Assembly: GCF_001866655.1 (NCBI RefSeq)
Contig: NZ_MLYR01000056.1
Coordinates: 1-37,509 of the forward strand
Length of the DNA stretch: 37,509 nucleotides
Direction: 5' to 3'
From: Bacillus sp. MUM 116
Lineage (GTDB): Bacteria > Bacillota > Bacilli > Bacillales > Cytobacillaceae
Shown here: positions 32,180-37,509 of the stretch, piece after piece
Numbering within the stretch: the stretch's first letter is position 1
How the letters are laid out: the number at the start of each line of letters is the position of its first letter
Notes under the pieces: generated by a model
The model's input: the letters and a program-made list of their open reading frames with translations, nothing else
Told to the model about the DNA's origin: nothing
The model's database searches: none
Program-made: the position numbers and the translations under genes

Positions 32180-33589
32180 ATGAATGGACTTATACATATT
32201 CCAAATGACTGGCTTGAAGAAATTATCAATCTGGCAGCAGAACGGATTGTCATTGTTGATCGTAATGGGATCATTCTTTATATCAATCCTGCCTATTGTG
32301 AGTTTATCGGTACAACGGTGGAAATGGCAACGAGTAGGCATGTTCTGGATGTAATTGAGAACAGCCGGATGCATATCGTTGCGCAAACGGGTCAAGCGGA
32401 ATTGGCGGCTGTTCAATCGATCAATGGGAGCGAAATGATTGCCAATCGTTTTCCGCTGATTGTAAATGGGGAATTGGTGGGTGCACTTGGAACCGTAATG
32501 TTCAGGAACCCTGAGGAATGGCTGCATTACCAGCAAAAAATTCAATCCCTTGTGGAAGAGTTGAAGTATTACAAAACACGGTTTGAAAAAGAAATGAAAA
32601 GTAAATACGGCTTTAATGATTTAATCGGGAACAGCCCAGAGTTCCTTGCAACGAAAAAATTAGCGGAACGAGTATCAGGAAGTCAATCTTCGGTGTTGTT
32701 ATTGGGGGAATCCGGTACAGGCAAGGAGTTATTTGCACATGCCATCCACTCCAACAGCAAGCGGGCCGCCTTCCCGTTTGTTCCGATTAATTGCGCTTCG
32801 ATTCCGGAGCATTTATTGGAATCGGAATTATTCGGATATGAAGAAGGGGCCTTTACCGGTGCGAAAAAGGGCGGCAAAAAGGGACAATTTCAAAATGCCA
32901 ATTTCGGAACGATTTTTCTTGATGAAATCGGGGATATGCCAATTTCGATGCAAAGCAAGCTTTTAAGAGTCTTGCAGGAAAAAGAAGTTCAGCGTGTAGG
33001 CGGACAAAAATCAATTCCTGTTGATGTACGGGTGATCGCCGCAACCCACAGGGATTTAGAAAAAATGGTTCAGGAAGGAAAGTTCCGTAAAGACTTGTAT
33101 TATCGTTTAAATGTGATCAAAATAGAGATTCCGCCGCTTCGAAAACGGAAGGTAGATATCCCGATCATTGGCACGCATTTATTGAAAAAAGTCGGATCGA
33201 ATTTTCACCGCCATGATCTTCATTTATCAACTGAAGTCATTGAGAGACTTCAACATCATATATGGCCGGGAAATATTCGTGAGCTTGAGAACGTATTAGA
33301 GCGGGCAATCAATGTTTTGGACGGGAAAACCATCGAGATTGTTCACCTGCCTCTGTACCTTCGAGAACTTGAAGACAATCGTCAGGTCCATCAACAAATG
33401 AGATCAGAAGTGGAAAAAGATGTTTCTTCCCCTACTTTAATGTCTTTAAAAGATACAGTGGCTCATGCTGAAAAACAAGCGATTCTTCATGCTCTGGTTG
33501 TAACGAAGGGGAATAAACAGGAAGCAGCAAAGATCTTGCAGATTAGCAAGACCAGTTTTTATGACAAATGTAAAATCTATAGTATATAA
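32180..33589 (+). CDS. Sigma-54-dependent transcriptional activator (PAS-AAA+-HTH)
   Basis: 469 residues from the ATG after AAAAGGTGAG. A GTG four codons earlier lies in that ribosome site. A PAS-like sensor (about 12-110; [21 protein letters not shown]) is followed by an AAA+ domain with Walker A GESGTGKE (176-183), the sigma-54 contact loop GAFTGA (223-228) and Walker B IFLDEIGD (245-252). A Fis-type helix-turn-helix closes the protein ([19 protein letters not shown]). It is the natural activator of the sigma-54 promoter in front of the hydroxybutyrate operon. The PAS ligand may be a short-chain acid, which is inference. Confidence 0.93.
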   Translation: MNGLIHIPNDWLEEIINLAAERIVIVDRNGIILYINPAYCEFIGTTVEMATSRHVLDVIENSRMHIVAQTGQAELAAVQSINGSEMIANRFPLIVNGELVGALGTVMFRNPEEWLHYQQKIQSLVEELKYYKTRFEKEMKSKYGFNDLIGNSPEFLATKKLAERVSGSQSSVLLLGESGTGKELFAHAIHSNSKRAAFPFVPINCASIPEHLLESELFGYEEGAFTGAKKGGKKGQFQNANFGTIFLDEIGDMPISMQSKLLRVLQEKEVQRVGGQKSIPVDVRVIAATHRDLEKMVQEGKFRKDLYYRLNVIKIEIPPLRKRKVDIPIIGTHLLKKVGSNFHRHDLHLSTEVIERLQHHIWPGNIRELENVLERAINVLDGKTIEIVHLPLYLRELEDNRQVHQQMRSEVEKDVSSPTLMSLKDTVAHAEKQAILHALVVTKGNKQEAAKILQISKTSFYDKCKIYSI

Positions 33590-33608
33590 TCTTATTTTTT
33601 TTCAAAAA

Positions 33609-33642
33609 AAACGGGGTCCAATAAAAATTGGGCTCCGTTTTT
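33609..33642 (+). terminator. Terminator of the activator gene
   Basis: AACGGGGTCCAAT paired with ATTGGGCTCCGTT (wobbles allowed), loop AAAA, then TTT. Confidence 0.75.
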
Positions 33643-33975
33643 AATGCGTCTCCATCCCTTTTCGGAACCCCTTATCTTATAAGGTGGTTGTGTTTACAAT
33701 CGTGCTGTTATTTAACAATATCAATTATATAAATAGTTACTATTGTTCCTTAATTATGATTATAAACTCAAGGAGATGGGTTTTTAATAATTTTAATGTT
33801 CAAAAATATTCACTTCCCATTCTTATGATAGATAAATGGTGTTTGAGAGTTTGTCCAAGGTTTGCAGCAATTTTAAATTGAATTGGTCTTATCTGCGGGG
33901 AATATACCCAAGTTTTCAATTGTATAATTAGAATTATGTTTGTATTTTTATACAAGCGTTTAAAGGAGGAGTACT
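33643..33975. other. Intergenic region, no gene recognised
   Basis: An AT-rich stretch of about 330 bp. It contains the palindrome CCTTAT-CTT-ATAAGG (33669-33683) and a TATAAT at 33923-33928 without a good -35. Nothing else could be supported. Confidence 0.5.
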
Positions 33976-34143
33976 TTGCTGAACCCATGGGGTTGGGCAG
34001 TTTATCTATGCTATTCACACTTTGTCAAATCTTGTAGTATAAAATTATTTGAATATGTAAACGTTTTCAAATATAATAAGGATAGGTGGATGGCGCGCGT
34101 GGCCATCATGGTATTGAGCGTAGGGTGGGGCCGATACTGGTAA
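33976..34143 (+). CDS. Possible 55-residue Trp-rich small protein
   Basis: A TTG codon four bases after AAAGGAGGAG, a near-perfect ribosome site, opens 55 codons. The product starts MLNPWGWAVYLCYSHFVKSC and ends MVLSVGWGRYW. It has a hydrophobic and aromatic character with four Trp and could be a membrane peptide or a processed signal. Against it: a strong promoter with a cre site lies inside its frame (34049-34077), TTG is a poor start, and no family was recognised. Confidence 0.35.
   Translation: MLNPWGWAVYLCYSHFVKSCSIKLFEYVNVFKYNKDRWMARVAIMVLSVGWGRYW
34049..34077 (+). promoter_or_regulatory. Promoter with embedded cre site
   Basis: TTGAAT (34049-34054), a 17-bp spacer and TATAAT (34072-34077). 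TGTAAACGTTTTCA at 34056-34069 fits the cre consensus fully and fills the spacer, so CcpA should repress this promoter when sugar is plentiful. Confidence 0.7.
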
Positions 34144-34244
34144 AATGATTGATTACTAGGTATGTAGGATTCGGAACAAACAATCTAATAATCGAAATAA
34201 TAATAAAGAAAATCCGGCAAATGAAAAAAGAAAGGGGCAGAAAC

Positions 34245-34385
34245 ATGGAGAAACATAAAAACTTGTTCGACTATTTCGTAAGGGAAGACCACTTCGAGCT
34301 TCATTCCTATCTGACTTACTTGTTCAATAATCAACTCTGTGAACACCTTCCAGAACACGTCGAAGAAAAACTGGCGAACCAATAG
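34245..34385 (+). CDS. Small 46-residue protein under a CcpA-type promoter
   Basis: 46 residues starting MEKHKNLFDYFVREDHFELH and ending HVEEKLANQ. Acidic, His-rich, probably helical, with no signal or membrane segment and no recognised family. The ATG follows AAAGGGGCAG. A frame extending 32 codons upstream lacks support. It lies about 160 nt downstream of a cre-containing promoter and is followed by a strong terminator. The whole transcript would be about 380 nt, reminiscent of dual-function regulatory RNAs such as SR1, which is also CcpA-controlled. The leader contains a GC-rich hairpin, GATGGC/GCCATC, at 34089-34107. Confidence 0.6.
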   Translation: MEKHKNLFDYFVREDHFELHSYLTYLFNNQLCEHLPEHVEEKLANQ

Positions 34386-34420
34386 ACTATGAAAAAGATA
34401 ATGATGTATTCCAAAACGTA

Positions 34421-34461
34421 AAAGCGGTCATTTTATTTCGAATAAAATGGCCGTTTTTTTT
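34421..34461 (+). terminator. Terminator of the short CcpA-type transcript
   Basis: AGCGGTCATTTTATT pairs with AATAAAATGGCCGTTT (one bulge) around TCG, followed by eight T. Confidence 0.85.
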
Positions 34462-34473
34462 GTGCAAATTGTA

Positions 34474-34520
34474 TCCGACAAAAATCGAGTGGCGACAGGT
34501 AATGCTCGAATTTTGTCGAA
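34474..34520. repeat. Dispersed hairpin family, copy 8 (mutated core)
   Basis: CCGACAAAAATCGAGTGG on the left and CTCGAATTTTGTCGAA on the right. The core GGCGACAGGTAATG has lost its symmetry. It follows directly after a functional terminator. Confidence 0.75.
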
Positions 34521-34548
34521 TTCTTTGTGATTTCGAAATACTTTTATT

Positions 34549-34626
34549 TTTACATAGGATGTTATTACAATATAATGTGTTTTTTGTAGTAAAGATGATA
34601 TATAGGGATTTTGTACAAATTTGTAC
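34549..34626 (+). promoter_or_regulatory. Promoter followed by a 14-bp palindrome
   Basis: TTTACA (34549-34554), a 16-bp spacer and TATAAT (34571-34576). The perfect palindrome GTACAAATTTGTAC lies at 34613-34626, about 30 bp past the likely start site. The next gene is the Spo0E-like protein 200 bp on. No other element was seen in this gap. Confidence 0.45.
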
Positions 34627-34827
34627 GGGCTACTTGATATTTCAATATTATTTGCTATTTTTTTCAATATTTCTACTTTTACTTTCCTAGTTCACATGAA
34701 AAATGGACTATGATACTATGAATTTTGGTTTTGGAATTGTTGTGCCTATACAAAAACGAAACAACAAATTAAATCAGTCATCATCCCTTCCAAAATCATC
34801 AAAAAATATGTATATGAGGTGTCGATG

Positions 34828-35016
34828 ATGAAGCTAACTCAAGCTGTACACAGTGAAAATCTGAAACTCTTAACGGAAATCCGTGATCTCAAAATAAAAA
34901 TGCGAAAACTCTACTATGAAAAAGGTCCTAGTACTCCCGACTATATCACCCTTTCACTCAAACTCAATTTCCTCATGAACGAATACTTTGAAGAAAAGCT
35001 AGTAGAATTACAGTAA
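34828..35016 (+). CDS. Spo0E-like small protein with degenerate signature
   Basis: 62 residues from the ATG six bases after GAGGTG; the ATG one codon earlier and a GTG at 34819 are alternatives. The pattern of two helices matches Spo0E-family aspartyl-phosphate phosphatases: EIRDLKIKMRKLYYEKGPSTPD, then ITLSLKLNFLMNEYF. The family signature SQELD, whose Asp is important for removing phosphate from Spo0A, is SLKLN here (43-47), so Asp becomes Asn. The protein may therefore bind a response regulator without dephosphorylating it, or belong to a separate subgroup. A dispersed hairpin begins at its stop codon. Confidence 0.7.
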   Translation: MKLTQAVHSENLKLLTEIRDLKIKMRKLYYEKGPSTPDYITLSLKLNFLMNEYFEEKLVELQ

Positions 35017-35057
35017 AAATTTGGATGGTGCCTGGCGCCATCCAAATTTTGTCGAAT
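35016..35057 (+). terminator. Terminator, dispersed hairpin copy 9
   Basis: AAAATTTGGATGGTGCC/GGCGCCATCCAAATTTT with a single central T and one wobble, then GTCGAAT. It starts at the last base of the stop codon of the Spo0E-like gene. Confidence 0.85.
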
Positions 35058-35173
35058 CACCCCATTTTTTATAAAAATAACTCAAAAAATCTCAATATTT
35101 CTTATATTTTCTAATAGATAAATAGTATAATAGTCATGGAAATATTTCGAGAGTGAAAATATGGGGAGGAAGT

Positions 35174-37219
35174 ATGAAAAAAGTAGTTAGTTTTGTAGTA
35201 GTTTTGCTCATGTGTTTGAGCATATTCCCTCAGGGTGGGTCTGGGGGCCAAGTTTTTGCGGCGGGGAAATATCCGGATGTAAATAATTATATCGCTTCAA
35301 ACATGTTCACACCGATAAAAGTCTCGTATCAGCATATCAGTAAGTTTCCAGATTTCAATTATCGTAATGGCTTTGCCATGGTTGAAGGGGTCGTCGCCCA
35401 CGAGACAGCAAACAATAGCGCAACCATCTACAATGAAATCGCCTATATGTCGAAAAATTATCAAAAGGCATTTGTCCATGCGTTTGTCGATAGCTCTCAT
35501 GTTATTGAAATCCACAACCCCAATTATGGTGCCTGGGGCGCTGGATCATATGCCAATCAAAGGTTTATCCATGTAGAATTAGTGAGGGTCAAAAGTTTCC
35601 CCGAATTTGCCCGTTCTATTAATAACTATGCGAACTACATTGCCTATCTTCTATTTGAATACAATCTGGGCGTAACCAGCGCAGAAAAAACCGGTAAGGG
35701 CACATTGTGGTCCCATAATGCTGTTTCCAAATTCCTCGGTGGCACGGACCACGGCGACCCAATCGCTTATTTCTCCCAATGGGGCTATATCTGGAATGAC
35801 TTTGCGGAACTAGTAACAGAAAAATACAATACCTTAAATACGAACATAAGTACGAATAGACTTGGGCTTATCCAAAAAGAAGGCACGAAAATCTATCAAG
35901 AAATTGGCGATGATGCCACTGCCATCACAGCAGATTCCACCTATACTAATCGTGTCTATTACATAAAAGAGCAAGCGATTGAAGACGGTCAAATCTATTT
36001 CTTAATAAGTAATGAAAAAGGAAACATTGGCTGGGCAAAGTCACCGAACTTAGTGGTCATGCCATACGCCCTAATTAGCAAACAATCAAAGAATTTTATT
36101 TTAAAAGGAACCGGAGCAGCCTATAGCAAGGAATGGGGCCAGGATAAGGATGCGGTCATTACGGCACTTTCTCCATATGCAGATCAGGAATTCACGGCTA
36201 ATGCGACGGAGCAAATCGGAAACTCGATTTGGTATAGGGGGACGCTTGCCGGTCAAACGCTTTGGGTAAATTCCAGTAATGTAACGACTATTACGGAAAG
36301 CGTTACCGACCAATTAGGGGTCGTAAAAAATGACGACGTTAAGATTTATAAGAACATCGGAGAAGCAGAATCTGCGATTTCTGCAGGTTCAGCTTACACT
36401 AATACTGTTTTTTACATTAAAAAGAAAGCTACGGCAAACGGCAAAACCTATTACTTGCTTAGCACGCAACCAAGCACAACAAAAGGGGTTATTGGCTGGG
36501 CAAAATCCACAGATTTAACAACGCAATCTTATGTGGAAGTGGATAAAAATCCGAAGATGTTTTTGATTAAAGGAATTGGCAGTGCCTACAGCAAGGCTTG
36601 GGGTGGCGTAAAGGATTCCGTCATTAACAATCTATCAATCTATAAGGATCAAAGTTTTAAAGCACAGCTGACCGTTAAAATCGGCAGTACTATTTGGTAT
36701 CAAGGACAGCTTGGTGGTAAAACCATCTGGATTCCATCTAATTCTGTAAAGACAATCAACGAGAGCAGCACAAGTCAGTTAGGCCAGGTAAAGAGCAGTT
36801 CCGTAAAGATTTATAAGCTGATTGGCGACAGCGCAAATGCCTTTAATGCAAGATCTACCTATACCAATCGTGTCTACTATATAAAGAAACAAGCAAGCTT
36901 TTTGGGCCAAACCTATTACCTGCTTAGCTCACAACCAAGCAGCAGCAAAGGAGTCATCGGCTGGGCAAAATCCTCCGACCTTTCCACCCAGAGCTATGCT
37001 CAGGTCAACGTAAACAGCAAAAAACTTGTTGTCAAAGGAACCGGCAGTGCCTTCAACCAACCATGGGGCAGCACAAAAGACACCGTCTACAAAAGCCTCT
37101 CCATATACAAAGGAAGAACATTCAAAACCACATCCGCTTGGAAAGTTGGGAATGCAACATGGTATTACGGAACATTCGGCAGCAAAATGGTTTGGATCGA
37201 CAAAAACTATTTGAAATAA
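35174..37219 (+). CDS. Secreted N-acetylmuramoyl-L-alanine amidase with GW-type repeats
   Basis: 681 residues from the ATG after GGGGAGGAAGT; a frame starting seven codons earlier contains that ribosome site. Signal peptide about 1-29 (MKKVVSFVVVLLMCLSIFP, ending VFA). Residues about 50-215 are an Amidase_2 domain of the Atl type, with zinc ligands His76, His181 and Asp195 and catalytic Glu135. From about 229 come three modules of roughly 150 residues (229-377, 378-531, 532-681), each holding two SH3-like GW units (GWAK and WIPS/WVNS marks). GW repeats hold such autolysins on teichoic acids. It cleaves the bond between muramic acid and the stem peptide. Confidence 0.93.
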   Translation: MKKVVSFVVVLLMCLSIFPQGGSGGQVFAAGKYPDVNNYIASNMFTPIKVSYQHISKFPDFNYRNGFAMVEGVVAHETANNSATIYNEIAYMSKNYQKAFVHAFVDSSHVIEIHNPNYGAWGAGSYANQRFIHVELVRVKSFPEFARSINNYANYIAYLLFEYNLGVTSAEKTGKGTLWSHNAVSKFLGGTDHGDPIAYFSQWGYIWNDFAELVTEKYNTLNTNISTNRLGLIQKEGTKIYQEIGDDATAITADSTYTNRVYYIKEQAIEDGQIYFLISNEKGNIGWAKSPNLVVMPYALISKQSKNFILKGTGAAYSKEWGQDKDAVITALSPYADQEFTANATEQIGNSIWYRGTLAGQTLWVNSSNVTTITESVTDQLGVVKNDDVKIYKNIGEAESAISAGSAYTNTVFYIKKKATANGKTYYLLSTQPSTTKGVIGWAKSTDLTTQSYVEVDKNPKMFLIKGIGSAYSKAWGGVKDSVINNLSIYKDQSFKAQLTVKIGSTIWYQGQLGGKTIWIPSNSVKTINESSTSQLGQVKSSSVKIYKLIGDSANAFNARSTYTNRVYYIKKQASFLGQTYYLLSSQPSSSKGVIGWAKSSDLSTQSYAQVNVNSKKLVVKGTGSAFNQPWGSTKDTVYKSLSIYKGRTFKTTSAWKVGNATWYYGTFGSKMVWIDKNYLK

Positions 37220-37228
37220 TGATTCGGT

Positions 37229-37261
37229 AAATTCGGGTGGTGCTTGTCACTACCCGAATTT
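37229..37261 (+). terminator. Hairpin after the amidase, dispersed copy 10
   Basis: AAATTCGGGTGGTG/CACTACCCGAATTT around CTTGT with one wobble. The outer TTCGACA flank is missing. It lies nine bases after the stop codon. Confidence 0.75.
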
Positions 37262-37326
37262 CCTATTACACAAGGGAATATTACACAAAAAAGTGGCAAA
37301 ATTGATACCTACTTCCCCCTGTGAAG

Positions 37327-37360
37327 GCTCCCCAGAGTTTCCAGGGGGCTTTTTTTTTCG
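37327..37360 (+). terminator. Second terminator after the amidase
   Basis: GCTCCCC paired with GGGGGC around a loop of about 10 nt, followed by nine T. The remaining 150 bp to the window end contain no gene. Confidence 0.75.
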
Positions 37361-37509
37361 TGGATTTTTTACTATCGGGAAAGTTTTTTTGTAAAGGCTC
37401 TTTTCGTAAACTTTGTTGCTTTTGGACCTTAATAAGGGTCATCTACTAAGTTTCTAGGCAATTTTCGCAAATGTTCCTACGAAAAGATGCCACGAAGCAT
37501 TTAGTTATA

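Noticed and set aside
5264..37261. CRISPR array as an explanation for the repeated hairpins
   Set aside because: Copies are kilobases apart, vary in sequence, sit at gene ends, and no cas genes are present.

Overview
The window looks like a chromosomal segment of a low-GC, spore-forming Bacillaceae bacterium (Bacillus or Neobacillus type). The evidence is strong AGGAGG-type ribosome sites, a large tRNA array directly behind a 5S rRNA, an IspA-type intracellular protease, a YwbE homologue, sigma-B-, sigma-K- and sigma-54-like promoters, CcpA (cre) sites and a Spo0E-like protein. The species cannot be fixed from sequence reading alone.

Layout. 1-1871: the end of a 5S rRNA and 15 tRNA genes closed by a terminator, with a truncated initiator-tRNA copy inside the array. 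1899-5310: intracellular protease (ispA), then an unusual array of 14 DnaA-box-like motifs about 21 bp apart, a flavin amine oxidase and a VanZ-like protein. 5317-12810: mostly housekeeping and stress genes: an anchored hypothetical protein, a truncated general stress protein, two VOC proteins, a TSUP transporter, galE, an EAL/HDOD protein, a small ORF and a universal stress protein. 13078-17113: YwbE with a coupled small basic protein, an SPFH/prohibitin protein, a Cys/Pro-rich putative coat protein, a 33-codon ORF, an aldo/keto reductase and a DoxX protein.

17359-22551 is a tryptophan-degradation locus: a divergent TetR regulator, then kynU, an amino-acid permease, kynA and kynB. Together they would import tryptophan (or kynurenine) and convert it to anthranilate and alanine. 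22604-23750 is a MarR regulator divergent from a flavodoxin-fold quinone reductase, with a long perfect inverted repeat between them. 23923-28000 holds a secreted fusion of a glycerophosphodiesterase to a PhoD phosphatase, behind a PhoP-box-like repeat, and a large membrane protein of unknown role.

28094-33589 is a ketone-body/3-hydroxybutyrate locus: GntP-type permease, scoA, scoB and 3-hydroxybutyrate dehydrogenase. It lies behind a near-consensus sigma-54 promoter with upstream inverted repeats and a downstream cre site, and is followed by the gene for a PAS/AAA+ sigma-54 activator. 33590-35057 carries small genes: a promoter with a cre site in its spacer driving a short transcript with a 46-codon ORF, and a Spo0E-like protein with a degenerate signature motif. 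35174-37219 is a secreted amidase with three long GW-type wall-binding modules.

From about 5.2 kb to the end a dispersed hairpin family recurs at least eleven times, nearly always just after stop codons. Its core is GGTGCCTGKCACC with flanks like TTCGACAAAATTCG. The two most unusual signals are the helically phased DnaA-box-like array and this hairpin family.
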